Shown here: piece by piece, positions 1 through 8,501 of the stretch
How positions within the stretch are numbered: position 1 is the stretch's first letter
How the letters are laid out: every line of letters starts with the position of its first letter
Assembly (NCBI RefSeq): GCF_018885305.1
Contig: NZ_CP076544.1
Location: 2,852,001-2,916,000 of the forward strand
DNA from: Curtobacterium sp. L6-1
GTDB lineage: Bacteria; Actinomycetota; Actinomycetes; Actinomycetales; Microbacteriaceae
Length of the DNA stretch: 64,000 nt
Direction: 5' to 3'
The notes under the pieces: model-generated
What the model was told of the DNA's origin: nothing
Seen by the model: the letters and a program-made list of their open reading frames with translations, nothing else
The model's database searches: none
Program-made: the position numbers and the translations under genes

Positions 1-1
1 T

Positions 2-637
2 CCCGAGGCGTGGCACCCGAACCCGGACTTCCTGTTCGCGACCGGTGCCGGCCCGCTGTTCGACATGGGCCCGTACTACGTCACGACGCTCGTGCACGCC
101 TTCGGCACCGCCAGCCGCGTGCAGGCCGTGTCGTCGAAGTCGCTCGACCGCCGCACGATCGCCTCGGGTGACCGCGCCGGCGAGACCTTCCCGGTCGAGG
201 TCCCGACGCACCACGCCGCGCTCATCGAGTTCGCCGGCGGGCAGTCCGCCCAGTCGACGTTCTCGTTCCAGCACGCGCTGCCCCGCATGGGCTTCGTCGA
301 GATCAACGGCACGCTCGGCACGATCTCGCTCCCCGACCCGAACACGTTCGAGGGCGCCTCGAAGCTGTGGCGCTACGGCCAGGAGGAGCCCGAGACCCTC
401 GAGGCCGTCGGCTCCACCTGGGGGCGCGGCACGGGTGTCGTCGAGCTCGCCCGGGCCATCGCCGAGAACCGTCCGGAGCGCGCCTCCGGTGCTGTGGCGC
501 TGCACGTCCTCGACGTGCTGCTCGGCATCCGTGACGCCGCCGAGTCCGGTTCCGCGGTCACGATCGAGTCGACGGTGGAGCGCCCCGCGCCGCTGCCCGA
601 GGACTTCGACCCCGCCGCCGCGGTCCTCACCGCGTAG
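2..637 (+). CDS. Gfo/Idh/MocA family oxidoreductase, C-terminal part (5' truncated by window)
   Basis: The reading frame is open from base 2, so the N-terminal Rossmann domain lies outside the window; about 211 codons remain. The visible part starts inside the segment HPNPDFLFATGAGPLFDMGPYY, whose GAGPLFDMGPYY stretch matches the conserved central motif (G-G-x-L-x-D-x-G-x-H/Y) at the start of the C-terminal alpha/beta substrate-binding domain. Members are NAD(P)-dependent dehydrogenases of sugars, inositols or related polyols. The later region, with GTLGTISLPDPNTFEG, fits the open beta-sheet of that domain. The substrate cannot be inferred. It is followed by a convergent TetR gene, so it ends its own transcription unit. 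Confidence 0.85.
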   Translation, partial: PEAWHPNPDFLFATGAGPLFDMGPYYVTTLVHAFGTASRVQAVSSKSLDRRTIASGDRAGETFPVEVPTHHAALIEFAGGQSAQSTFSFQHALPRMGFVEINGTLGTISLPDPNTFEGASKLWRYGQEEPETLEAVGSTWGRGTGVVELARAIAENRPERASGAVALHVLDVLLGIRDAAESGSAVTIESTVERPAPLPEDFDPAAAVLTA

Positions 638-760
638 TCCGCGGTGCCGTCGGAGCGGCCGGTCCCCTCGGGGGCCGGCCGTTCCGCTGTCCGGGCCGGG
701 AGGCACGCGCTGCGGTCCGGTCCCTCGTCCGGTCCCTCGTCCGCTCCCCCGTCGTGCCCG

Positions 761-1402
761 TCAGGCGGAGGCGCCGTCGGTGCGGTCGGCGTCACCCGCG
801 GGCACGATGCGTTCGAGCAGCCGCAGCACCCGCTCGCCGTCGACCGCCTCCGGGTCGAGCAGCCACTGCACCTGCAGGCCGTCCGAGGCCGCGATGCTCA
901 GGCTCGCCAGGTCCTCGGCGTCCAGGTCGTCGCGGATCCGTCCCGCCGCCTGGTCGGCCCGGATGAGTCCGGCGAGGTCCGCCCGCAGCCGGGTGAACCG
1001 CTCGCGCATGAAGTCGCGCGTCGTGGGGTGCCCCTCCTGCACGGCGTCGGCGGACAGCGTCGTGTAGAGCTGCACGAGCCCCGGCACGGCCCGGTTGCGG
1101 GCGGCACTCTCGCGCATGTCCCCGATGGCGGACTTCATCCGCTCCGGGGCACCCTGCTCGCGGACCTCGTGCTCGCGGTAGACGGCGAGCAGGAGGTCGT
1201 CGCGGCTCGGGAAGTAGTGGCGGAGCGCGGCGTGCGTGATGCCGAGGGCGTCGGCGACCGACCGGAGCGAGGACGCGTCGACCCCCTGCTCGGCGACCAT
1301 CCGGATCATCTCGTCCAGGATCTGCGCTCGCCGTTCGGCGCCCTTGCGGTAGCCGCCGCGTCGCGGCGCGACCGCGTCGTCGTCGCTGGCGGGGTCCGTC
1401 AT
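761..1402 (-). CDS. TetR/AcrR family transcriptional regulator
   Basis: 213 aa. Residues about 20-73 form the TetR helix-turn-helix: RAQILDEMIRMVAEQG followed by SLRSVADALGITHAALRHYF and the typical 'F-x-S-R-D-D-L-L' cap. The rest is a helical ligand-binding and dimer domain, with a WLLDPE motif near the C terminus as in the TetR_C subgroup that controls small-molecule response genes. The start ATG at 1402 is the first in frame and places the helix-turn-helix at the usual distance from the N terminus. It faces the upstream oxidoreductase tail to tail, and a 186-bp gap separates it from the MarR gene. Its target is unknown; TetR proteins usually repress their own or an adjacent gene. Confidence 0.85.
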   Translation of the reverse strand: MTDPASDDDAVAPRRGGYRKGAERRAQILDEMIRMVAEQGVDASSLRSVADALGITHAALRHYFPSRDDLLLAVYREHEVREQGAPERMKSAIGDMRESAARNRAVPGLVQLYTTLSADAVQEGHPTTRDFMRERFTRLRADLAGLIRADQAAGRIRDDLDAEDLASLSIAASDGLQVQWLLDPEAVDGERVLRLLERIVPAGDADRTDGASA

Positions 1403-1588
1403 CCTGCCAACTTACCGCTGGAAGGTTTTCGCGGCCAGTGCCGGACGGGAGGCTCGGATCACCACCGGCACCGCGCCTCCAGGCCGCCACGGGGACGGGA
1501 CGGACACCGACCCGACTGTCGGCGGTACCGACCGCTGCCGGCACCGCCACCACCGGATGGGACCGGCGCTGGTCGGGACCGGCGTGGA

Positions 1589-2164
1589 TCAGGACTCGGC
1601 GGCTGCGCCGTCCTCGTCGTCCGCTGCGCCCGACCGCGCCTCGACCGTGTACTCGTCGACCGGCGTCGGCATCCCGGCGTCGAGCGCGGCCGTGATCTGT
1701 CCGAGGCACCGCGCCAGGACCGCGTTGTCCTCGGCGGAGAGGTGGTCGATGACCTCGACGACGGCCTCGTGGAAGGTCTCGTACGACACGTCGATCTTGC
1801 GCGCCGCCTGCTCGGTGGGCTCGAGCACCTGGGCGCGGCGGTCGGTGGGGTGCGGTGACCGGACCAGGTCACCCTTCTCCACCAGGCCGTCGACGATCTT
1901 GGTGACCGACGCGTTCGACACGGACAACATGACGGCCAGGTCCTTCGGCCCCATCGTGCGGCCGTCGCGGTGCGCCTGCAGCATGTACCGGACGGTGAGG
2001 AACTCGTTCTTCGTCAGGCCGCTCTCGACACGGGCGCGCTCGAGCTGGTCCTCCTCGGCGTGCTGCAGGCGGAGCAGCGCGTCGACGGCGGTCCTGGCGG
2101 GCTGGGTGCGCGGCTCACGGGCGTAGAGGTGCACGTGCTCGCGGCGGACGACGGTCAACGGCAT
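1589..2164 (-). CDS. MarR family winged-helix transcriptional regulator
   Basis: 191 aa. The central part has the MarR winged helix: LTKNEFLTVRYMLQA, then MGPKDLAVMLSVSNASVTKI (recognition helix) and VEKGDLVRSPHPTDRRAQVL, where the D-R-R of the wing is the family signature. The N terminus (about 40 aa) is longer than usual and the C terminus ends in an acidic tail. It lies downstream of a 60-aa small ORF and the catalase/SDR pair on the same strand, with about 130 bp of spacing to the small ORF. MarR proteins often control oxidative-stress or antibiotic-response genes, so regulation of the nearby catalase is plausible but not shown by the sequence. Confidence 0.85.
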   Translation of the reverse strand: MPLTVVRREHVHLYAREPRTQPARTAVDALLRLQHAEEDQLERARVESGLTKNEFLTVRYMLQAHRDGRTMGPKDLAVMLSVSNASVTKIVDGLVEKGDLVRSPHPTDRRAQVLEPTEQAARKIDVSYETFHEAVVEVIDHLSAEDNAVLARCLGQITAALDAGMPTPVDEYTVEARSGAADDEDGAAAES

Positions 2165-2297
2165 GGGTCGTGGTCTTCCTCACCCGGTCGGGTCGGGCGG
2201 TCGTGCTGGTGGGTCGGACGCCGGGTCAGGCGGCCGGGTCGGGCGGGTCGCCGCTTGGGTCAAGCGGCGAGGTCGGCGCCCGGACCGGGAAGCCGGG

Positions 2298-2480
2298 TCA
2301 GGCGGCCGGCGCGACGAAGAAGTCGGCGTAGGACACTTCGGAGCGGCGGGACAGCAGCGACGGGTCCTGGATGCGCTGGGCGACGTACGCCTCGATGACG
2401 GCCGGGTCGGTGAGGCCCGTGCGCGGGTGGGAGCCGCCGAAGCGGGTGTCGTGCGACGTGCCGTGGTACGTGCTGTGCAT
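2298..2480 (-). CDS. Small hypothetical protein, 60 aa
   Basis: A short ORF encoding a hydrophilic 60-aa protein starting MHSTYHGTSHDTRFGG and ending YADFFVAPAA. The ATG at 2480 is preceded by a good ribosome binding site (GAGGAAGG about 7 bases upstream), which is the main support for it being real. No domain is recognised and there is no membrane segment or signal peptide. It lies between the MarR gene and the catalase, on the same strand, and has a roughly 220-bp upstream gap that includes the catalase terminator, so it is probably transcribed from its own promoter. Function unknown. Confidence 0.55.
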   Translation of the reverse strand: MHSTYHGTSHDTRFGGSHPRTGLTDPAVIEAYVAQRIQDPSLLSRRSEVSYADFFVAPAA

Positions 2481-2648
2481 GGGGGGCGCCTTCCTCGTCG
2501 AGGGTGTCTCGTGTCCGACCGGACAACGGAACTCTTTCACATCGTGAACTATGAGGTCAACGAACTGTTTGGCGCTCTGTACAGTTCGCGCGCCGAACCA
2601 ACGGGCAGCACTCCGGGCACCCACTGCGTGCCGCCGAGGGCCACGGAA

Positions 2649-2678
2649 CGGGCCCGTCCTCCGGAAAGGGCGGGCCCG
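2649..2678 (-). terminator. Hairpin downstream of manganese catalase
   Basis: CGGGCCCG at 2649-2656 pairs with the same self-complementary octamer at 2671-2678. The stem continues inward with three more pairs (one G-U), giving an 11-bp GC-rich hairpin just past the catalase stop codon. There is no clear U-tract, as is common in high-GC actinobacteria. Confidence 0.6.
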
Positions 2679-2697
2679 CGACGTCGTGCTCGGTGAA

Positions 2698-3579
2698 CTA
2701 CTCCTTGTTGAGCTTGTCCTGCACCGTGCCGGCGATCTTCTCGATCGTGTTCGGCAGCTCGGTCGTGCCGTAGAAGCGCGAGTCCGGGTGCGTGGGCGGC
2801 GGCATCGGCGACGACGTGGTGGGGCCGTCGTGGTACGAGTACTCGCCCTTGCCGTCGAACGAGGGGCCGCTCGCCCAGGGGCCGTTCTTCGCCTCGGCAC
2901 CGTCGGAGAAGTTGAGGTACTGGTAGTTGACCTCCTGGTTCTCCTTGTGCTGCGGGAAGTTGCTCGGCACCGGCATGGTCTCGAGACCGGACTCGCGGAG
3001 TTCCGCAGCGGCGGTCGCCCACATGTTCTGGTGCATGGTGTCCCGCGCGATGAGGAACTTCAGCAGGTCCCGCACGCCGTGGTCGTCCGTCATGTGGTAC
3101 AGCCGGGCGGCCTGGACGCGGCCCTGCATCTCGGCGTTCTCGTTCGCCGTGAAGTCGGCGAGCAGGTTGCCGCTGGCGGTGATGTACGAGCCTTGCCAGG
3201 GGTTGCCCATGCTGTCGACCGGACGCGCACCGGCGCCGGCGACGATGGCCTGCTGGAGGTCCGTGCCACCGAGGACCGCGGCGACCGTCGGGTCGTCCTG
3301 GACGGCGTCCCCGGTGATGCCGAGCGGAGCCTTCTCGAGCAGCTGGGCGATCATCGTCGCGAGCATCTCGACGTGGCCCATCTCCTCGGCACCGATGCCG
3401 AAGACCATGTCGCGGTACTTGCCCGGGATGTGCATGTTCCACGCCTGGAACTGGTACTGCAGCGCGACGGAGATCTCGCCGTACTGTCCGCCGAGCACCT
3501 CCTGGAGCTTGCGCGCGTAGACCGCGTCGGGCTTGTCGGGGGTGGACTTGAACTGGAGCTCTTGCTTGTGGAAGTACAA
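2698..3579 (-). CDS. Manganese (non-haem) catalase
   Basis: 293 aa, the usual length of Mn catalases, which convert hydrogen peroxide to water and oxygen in the cytoplasm at a dimanganese site. The protein begins (M)YFHKQELQF, the family's standard N terminus. Likely metal ligands are visible: E35 (GQYGE), E66 and H69 in AEEMGH, E150 in NAEMQGR and H183 in DTMHQ. The C-terminal third is the family's extended tail. The start is a TTG at 3579: AGGAG lies six bases upstream and no ATG fits the known N terminus. The gene lies 41 bp downstream of an SDR gene on the same strand, a pairing common in stress regions, so the two are probably co-transcribed. Confidence 0.93.
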   Translation of the reverse strand: MYFHKQELQFKSTPDKPDAVYARKLQEVLGGQYGEISVALQYQFQAWNMHIPGKYRDMVFGIGAEEMGHVEMLATMIAQLLEKAPLGITGDAVQDDPTVAAVLGGTDLQQAIVAGAGARPVDSMGNPWQGSYITASGNLLADFTANENAEMQGRVQAARLYHMTDDHGVRDLLKFLIARDTMHQNMWATAAAELRESGLETMPVPSNFPQHKENQEVNYQYLNFSDGAEAKNGPWASGPSFDGKGEYSYHDGPTTSSPMPPPTHPDSRFYGTTELPNTIEKIAGTVQDKLNKE

Positions 3580-3620
3580 ATCGTTCTCCTGTTTCTGTGT
3601 CGGTCTGGCGGGTGGGTGGG

Positions 3621-4457
3621 TCAGAGGATCGGCGTGCCGCCGGTGACGGCGATGCGCGCGCCGGAGACGTAGCTGCCGTCGTCGCTCGCGAGCAGGACGT
3701 AGACCGGTGCCAGCTCGGCGGGCTGTCCGGCGCGGCCGAGCGGTGTCTGCTTGCCGAACTCCTCGACCTGTTCGGGCGGCATGGTCGCCGGGATGAGCGG
3801 CGTCCAGATCGGTCCCGGCGCGACGCTGTTCACGCGGATCCCGCGCGGCCCGACGAGCTGCGCGAGCGCGGCCGAGAAGTTCGCGATGCCGGCCTTCGTC
3901 ACGTCGTACGGCAGGAGCGTCGGCACCGGGTTGTCGGAGTTCACCGAACTGGACCCGATGATCGAGGCGCCCGCGGACATGTGCGGGAGCGCTGCCTTGG
4001 CGAGGTGGAAGTACGCGCTGAGGTTCGTCGCGATGGTGTGGTCCCACTCCTCGTCCGAGATCTCCTCGAGCGTCTCGTGGGTCATCTGGTACGCGGCGTT
4101 GTTCACCAGCACGTCGATGCCGCCGAGCTCGGACACCGCGGTCTCGACGATGCTGCGGCAGTACGCGGGGTCGCTGACGTCACCGGGGAAGAGCACGGCC
4201 TTCCGACCGGCTTCCTCGATCCAGTGCTTGGTCTCCTGGGCGTCCTCTTCCTCCTCGGGGAGGTACGAGATGAGGACGTCCGCTCCTTCACGGGCGTAGG
4301 CGATCGCGACCGCCTTGCCGATCCCGCTGTCGCCGCCGGTGATGACGGCACGCTTGCCGGTCAGCTTGCCGGAGCCGGTGTAGCTGGTCTCCCCGTGGTC
4401 GGGCTTCGGCGTCATCGCCTGCTCGGACCCGGGAGGCTGCTGTTGCTGATCGCTCAT
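3621..4457 (-). CDS. SDR family oxidoreductase (YghA/general-stress-protein-39 type)
   Basis: 278 aa short-chain dehydrogenase. It has the long N-terminal extension typical of the YghA/Gsp39 group (GSEQAMTPKPDHGETSY), then the cofactor-binding motif ITGGDSGIGKAVA, the NNAAY motif, an active-site serine in GSSSV and the catalytic YDVTK. Residues around LISYLPEEEEDA are typical of this NADP-preferring group. The ATG at 4457 follows a GGGAG ribosome binding site. It is upstream of and probably co-transcribed with the Mn catalase, suggesting a role in oxidative or osmotic stress; the substrate is unknown. Confidence 0.9.
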   Translation of the reverse strand: MSDQQQQPPGSEQAMTPKPDHGETSYTGSGKLTGKRAVITGGDSGIGKAVAIAYAREGADVLISYLPEEEEDAQETKHWIEEAGRKAVLFPGDVSDPAYCRSIVETAVSELGGIDVLVNNAAYQMTHETLEEISDEEWDHTIATNLSAYFHLAKAALPHMSAGASIIGSSSVNSDNPVPTLLPYDVTKAGIANFSAALAQLVGPRGIRVNSVAPGPIWTPLIPATMPPEQVEEFGKQTPLGRAGQPAELAPVYVLLASDDGSYVSGARIAVTGGTPIL

Positions 4458-4671
4458 GTCACTCCCTCGGACGGATGGGATCCGTCGCTCGAGGGAGATG
4501 GTCGGCCTGGCTCACTGGGCGCCCGTCCGGAGTGTTCAGATCACGCGGATGGTCGGTTCACATCACGCGGATGCCCTGTCCACACCGCGCGGAGGGCCGG
4601 ATCCGACAGGTGGAGGGCCCGGCCGGAGCCCGGCCCGGTCGACGCAGCGGTCGGACCGCGCGGCCGGCGTG

Positions 4672-5697
4672 TCAGTAGAGGGCGTCGATGCCGCGCAGGT
4701 CGCCGTAGCCGAGCGTCCGCTGCGCCGTGTCGCACGTCGTCGCCGACGGCTTCATGACGAGCTTCGACGAGGCGCTCGTGTGCCCGAGGCCGTACGCGTG
4801 GCCCCACTCGTGCGTCGCGACGCCGCGCATGTCGAAGCGGCCCGCGCGGCACACCGTGGTGGTGCTCCACTCGTGGCCCGTCGAGTAGCGCTGGTCGGTC
4901 TCGGTGGCGATGCCGCCGGACCCGTAGAAGACGCACGTGACCCCGAGCACCCCGGCCGGGAGGCGCGACCACCCCACCACGTTCGTCTTGTCCGGCGAGC
5001 CACAGCCACCGTCGGTCCGGACCGCGGACTGCCGGCTGCTCGCACCGAGGTACGTCGCCGCCGCCCGCGAGGTCACGGTCTTCCCGCACGCGGTGATCGT
5101 GCCGGTCCAGGCGTTCGCGCCGTCGGTGACGAGTCGGCGGCCGAGGGTCTTCTCGTTCGCCTTGTTGTACCGCCACCCGACCGTGGTCTTCCACCGGTGC
5201 CCGGCCAGGGAGTACGAACCGTCCGTGCACGACGACGTCGCCGCGGCCGTGGTCGCAGCGGTCGTGGTCGCGGCGGTCGTCGCGGCACCGGTGCCGACCC
5301 GCCCACGGACCTCCGGCGAGAGCGTCCGGCGCTGCTCGGCGGCACGTTCCCGGGTGACGGCGGCAGGCGAACCCGCCCAGGTGTCGTCGACGCGGACGGC
5401 GACCCCCGCAGCGCCCGTGTTGGTGACGACGACGTCTCCGTCGTCCGGGACCCCGGCGACGGCGACCGGCAGCGCGGCGACCGAGGTGCCGGCAGCCGGG
5501 ACCGCGAAGGTCCGGCCGTCGGGCAGGACGAGTCGGCCGGAGTCGACGACGCACCCCGTCGCGAGGTCGGCCGGCGTCAGCGTGCCGGAACAGGTCGGTG
5601 CCGACGAGGGCACCGCCGCGCCGGCCGGGGCCGCGAGGACCGTCGTCAGTGTGATGCCCAGTGCTGCCACGATCGCGGCCGTCGTCGTGCGACGCAT
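4672..5697 (-). CDS. Secreted metzincin-like zinc metalloprotease
   Basis: 341 aa. The N terminus MRRTTTAAIVAALGITLTTVLAAPAGAA is a Sec signal peptide with a probable cut after AGA-A near residue 28. The C-terminal part has HEWGHAYGLGH at residues 296-306, a complete HExxHxxGxxH zinc site (H296, E297, H300, H306), and a downstream M315 in LVMKP that could be the Met-turn. This is the signature of matrixin-like peptidases. The middle carries an Ala/Thr-rich stretch (about 140-160) and several cysteines that may form disulphides outside the cell. It is a single gene with about 210 bp before and 300 bp after. The natural substrate is unknown; many actinobacterial relatives are annotated only as 'matrixin domain' proteins. 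Confidence 0.8.
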   Translation of the reverse strand: MRRTTTAAIVAALGITLTTVLAAPAGAAVPSSAPTCSGTLTPADLATGCVVDSGRLVLPDGRTFAVPAAGTSVAALPVAVAGVPDDGDVVVTNTGAAGVAVRVDDTWAGSPAAVTRERAAEQRRTLSPEVRGRVGTGAATTAATTTAATTAAATSSCTDGSYSLAGHRWKTTVGWRYNKANEKTLGRRLVTDGANAWTGTITACGKTVTSRAAATYLGASSRQSAVRTDGGCGSPDKTNVVGWSRLPAGVLGVTCVFYGSGGIATETDQRYSTGHEWSTTTVCRAGRFDMRGVATHEWGHAYGLGHTSASSKLVMKPSATTCDTAQRTLGYGDLRGIDALY

Positions 5698-6001
5698 GCT
5701 GCTGTCCCTCGTCCGGTTCCCGGTACGCCCCTGATCGGCGCCGGCCCATCAGTCTGCGGACCGCTCCGCTCGACCGTCAAGCACCCGTGCGAGGGACGCG
5801 GGGCGCGTGCAGGGGCCGCCGGGCGCGCTCTGCCGCGCCTGCGCTGACGGGAGGCCCGTGGCCGCGGCCGGTGGGCAGCCGACGCAGGTGGGCAGCCGAC
5901 GCGGGTGGGCAGGGGACGCCGGTGGGCAGCTGACACGGGTGGGCGCCCACCCCGGCACCGGTGGCGGACCACCGGGGGCGGGGCGGGCCTCCCGTCCGTC
6001 G
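5698..6001. other. Intergenic region with 17-bp tandem repeats
   Basis: The gap between the metalloprotease promoter side and the SDR stop codon contains no credible gene. It holds a short tandem repeat at about 5871-5955 (listed separately) and a GC-rich hairpin-prone end near 5960-6000. The protease promoter should lie at the left edge, but no clear -10/-35 could be assigned. Confidence 0.5.
5871..5955. repeat. 17-bp tandem repeat, five units
   Basis: Units begin at 5871, 5888, 5905, 5922 and 5939, each opening with GTGGGC. The first two are GTGGGCAGCCGACGCAG and GTGGGCAGCCGACGCGG; the third and fourth diverge and the last is degenerate. The 17-bp period is not a multiple of three, so it is unlikely to be coding. 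Confidence 0.8.
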
Positions 6002-6820
6002 TCAGGCGCCGTGCGCCTCCTCGGCGACCGGCTGCCACTCGCGCCAGGTCGCGAGGCGCGACTCGTAGTCCCGCTCCGCGATGCCGAGCGGGGCCTTGCC
6101 GAAGAACACCCGGAGCGGGGGCTGCTCGGCGTCGACGACCCTGAGGATCGCGGACCGGGTGGCCTCGGGCTTGCCGGGGTCCGCGGCCGAGGGGCGCTTC
6201 GACGCTGCCTCGCGGACCGCGGCGTAGGCCGGGTCCTCGGTGCTGTGCTTCGACGACGGGCCGGACCAGTCGGTGGAGAAGCCGCCCGGCTCGACCAGGG
6301 TGACGGAGATGCCGAACCCGGCGACCTCCTGCGCGAGCGACTGCGAGATGCCCTCGAGCGCCCACTTCGACGCGTGGTAGGCGCCGACCGTCGGGAAGGC
6401 ACTGATGCCGCCGATGCTCGACACCTGGACGATGTGGCCGGAGCCCTGCGCACGCATGATCGGCAGTGCCGCCTGCGTGACCCAGAGGGCACCGAACAGG
6501 TTCGTCTCGAGCTGCGCGCGCACCTCGTCCTCGGTGAGCTCCTCGACCATGCCGAAGTGACCGAACCCCGCGTTGTTGACGACGACGTCGAGGCGGCCGA
6601 AGTGCTCGGCGGCCTGCTGCACCGCGGTGAAGTCGGCTGCCCGGTCGGTGACGTCGAGCCGGAGCGCCAGGAAGGTGTCCGGGTACTGCTCGACCAGGTC
6701 CTGGACGGTCTGCGGGTCACGGGCAGTGCCCGCGACGGAGTCGCCGCGCTCGAGGGCGGCCTCCGTCCACTCGCGGCCGAAGCCCTTCGACGCACCGGTG
6801 ATGAACCATGTCTTGCTCAT
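6002..6820 (-). CDS. SDR family oxidoreductase
   Basis: 272 aa classical short-chain dehydrogenase. Cofactor motif ITGASKGFGREW at the N terminus, NNAGFGHFG near residue 90, active-site serine in VSSIGG and catalytic YHASK (about residues 150-154). The ATG at 6820 is preceded by GAGAGGA. The C-terminal region, with RVFFGKAPL, resembles the large group annotated as 'SDR family NAD(P)-dependent oxidoreductase' near YdfG-like and oxidoreductase DltE-like proteins. It is monocistronic, divergent from the next SDR gene across about 140 bp; the substrate is not inferable. Confidence 0.88.
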   Translation of the reverse strand: MSKTWFITGASKGFGREWTEAALERGDSVAGTARDPQTVQDLVEQYPDTFLALRLDVTDRAADFTAVQQAAEHFGRLDVVVNNAGFGHFGMVEELTEDEVRAQLETNLFGALWVTQAALPIMRAQGSGHIVQVSSIGGISAFPTVGAYHASKWALEGISQSLAQEVAGFGISVTLVEPGGFSTDWSGPSSKHSTEDPAYAAVREAASKRPSAADPGKPEATRSAILRVVDAEQPPLRVFFGKAPLGIAERDYESRLATWREWQPVAEEAHGA

Positions 6821-6961
6821 GGGAGTCCTCTCGTTCGACGGGCGTCAGGCAACGCCGCGGGGCTCCGTGCGCGCTGGACGGGAGGGGGACGCCGCGGGGA
6901 ACGGACGGGGCGGCTGCGATGGCCACGGCGACGGCGACGGCGACGGCGTAGCGTCCAGCGC

Positions 6962-7639
6962 GTGGACCTCAGACTGCAGGACCGGGTCGCCCTCGTCGTG
7001 GGTGGCGCCGGCTACATCGGCACCGCCGTGACCGAACGACTCCGTACCGAGGGCGCGACGGTCGTCGTCGCCTCGCGGACGGCCACTGAGGGCGTCTCGC
7101 TCGACACCGCCGACCAGGCCTCGGTCGACGCCGCCGTGGCCCGGGTGCTCGACGAGCACGGCCGCATCGACGTCCTCGTCGTGACCGCGGCCCCCGCTGC
7201 CGGCACGCTCGACCCCGACCGCCGGTCCGACCCCGACCAGGTGGCGGCCGCGATCGACGGCAAGGCCCTCGGGTTCCTGCGCGTCGCGAACGCCGTCCTG
7301 CCGGTGCAGCGCGCCGCCGGCTTCGGGCGGGTCGTCGTCGTCAGCGGTCAGAACGCCTACCTGTCCGGCAACATCACGACCTCGCTGCGGAACGCCGCGA
7401 CGAACGTCATCGCGAAGAACCTGGCCGACGAGACCGCGGGCACCGGTGTCACGGTGAACGTGGTCAACCCCGGCACCGTCACGGACACCCCGAGCGCCCT
7501 GGTCCGACCGGGTTCCGGCGGCGAGTCGAGCCCGCAGCAGATCGCCGACCTCGTCGCCTTCCTCTGCTCCCCCCTCTCGGTCGTCTCGGGCGAGTCCGTC
7601 TCCATCGCGCACCGCGTGCTCGGGAGCGTCACGGTCTGA
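6962..7639 (+). CDS. SDR-fold protein with altered catalytic motif
   Basis: 225 aa. It has a Rossmann start, VALVVGGAGYIGTAVTERL, and the general SDR topology, including VNVVNPGTVTDTPS after the active-site region and the SVVSGESVSI C-terminal segment. The YxxxK catalytic pair is missing: aligned on the following helix (NAATNVIAKNLA), the Tyr and Lys positions read T140 and N144. It may therefore bind nucleotide without classical dehydrogenase activity. The start is GTG at 6962, chosen because it puts the Rossmann strand about 8 residues in; longer frames upstream are low-complexity repeats. It is followed after 55 bp by an alpha/beta hydrolase on the same strand. Confidence 0.75.
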   Translation: MDLRLQDRVALVVGGAGYIGTAVTERLRTEGATVVVASRTATEGVSLDTADQASVDAAVARVLDEHGRIDVLVVTAAPAAGTLDPDRRSDPDQVAAAIDGKALGFLRVANAVLPVQRAAGFGRVVVVSGQNAYLSGNITTSLRNAATNVIAKNLADETAGTGVTVNVVNPGTVTDTPSALVRPGSGGESSPQQIADLVAFLCSPLSVVSGESVSIAHRVLGSVTV

Positions 7640-7694
7640 CCGACCTCGCGACCAGGTCGGGCGTGTCCGGCCCCTTCCGGTCGAGCTGCGCCGG

Positions 7695-8501
7695 GTGTTG
7701 ACTGCTGCCGTGCAGCAGGTCACCTCCGCGGACGGGACGCCCATCGCCTGGGACGCCGTCGGCGCGCCGGACGCCCCCGCCGTCGTCGTGGTGGGCGGTG
7801 CGTTCAGCACCGCCGACGCGGGCCGCCCCCTCGCCCAGGCCCTCGACGCCGTCGGGCTGCGCGGGATCGTCCTCGACCGTCGGGCCCGCGGCGGGTCCGG
7901 CGACGCCCGTCCCTACGCACCCGAGCGCGAGGTCGAGGACCTGCGCGCGGTCGTCTCCGCAGCCGGTGGTGTGGTGGCCGTCCTCGGCCACTCGGCGGGC
8001 GCGGTGCTGACGCTGCTGGCCGCCGCCGACGGGCTGGCGGTCGACCACCTCTTCCTGTCCGAACCGCCGTTCGCGTTCGATCCGTTGAGGCAGCCGCAGG
8101 CTGGTGACCTCGTCGACCGGTTACAGGCGGCGATCGACGACGGTCGACCCGAGGACGCCGTCGTGCTGTTCCAGCGGGAGGCGGTGGGCCTGCCCGAGGA
8201 CACGATCCGGGCGATCCGGTCCGCACCGGTGTGGCCCGCTCTCGTCGCCGTCGCGCAGTCCACCGTGTACGACGCGACCATCACCGGGGCGACGCCGGTG
8301 CCCTCCGCCGCGATGTCGGCCGTGACGACCCCGGTCACGGTCCTGCGCGGCGGACGGACCTGGCCGTTCCTCGTCACGGCGACGGACCGGCTGGCCGAGG
8401 TGCTGCCCGCGGGGCGGCTCGTCGTCGTGCCGGAGTCCGTCGACCACGCCGTGCACCCGGCGGGGACGGCACGGGAGGTCGCGGCCGCGCTGCGGGCGTG
8501 A
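7695..8501 (+). CDS. Alpha/beta hydrolase family protein
   Basis: 268 aa. The nucleophile elbow is visible as GHSAG (about residues 98-102), after a typical N-terminal strand (GTPIAWDAVG) and an oxyanion-hole region (VVVVGGAF). The late segment VPESVDHAVHP could supply the catalytic histidine and VTVLRGGRTWPF the strand before the acid. These are features of small esterase/lipase-like hydrolases acting in the cytoplasm; there is no signal peptide. The start is uncertain: GTG at 7695, the TTG beside it, or GTG at 7710 all fit. It may be co-transcribed with the preceding SDR-like gene. Substrate unknown. Confidence 0.8.
   Translation: MLTAAVQQVTSADGTPIAWDAVGAPDAPAVVVVGGAFSTADAGRPLAQALDAVGLRGIVLDRRARGGSGDARPYAPEREVEDLRAVVSAAGGVVAVLGHSAGAVLTLLAAADGLAVDHLFLSEPPFAFDPLRQPQAGDLVDRLQAAIDDGRPEDAVVLFQREAVGLPEDTIRAIRSAPVWPALVAVAQSTVYDATITGATPVPSAAMSAVTTPVTVLRGGRTWPFLVTATDRLAEVLPAGRLVVVPESVDHAVHPAGTAREVAAALRA

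Noticed and set aside
5807-6961. Possible long N-terminal extension of the + strand SDR-like protein
   Set aside because: It would translate 17-bp repeats and the antisense of the SDR at 6002-6820; the GTG at 6962 starts the Rossmann fold at the proper distance.
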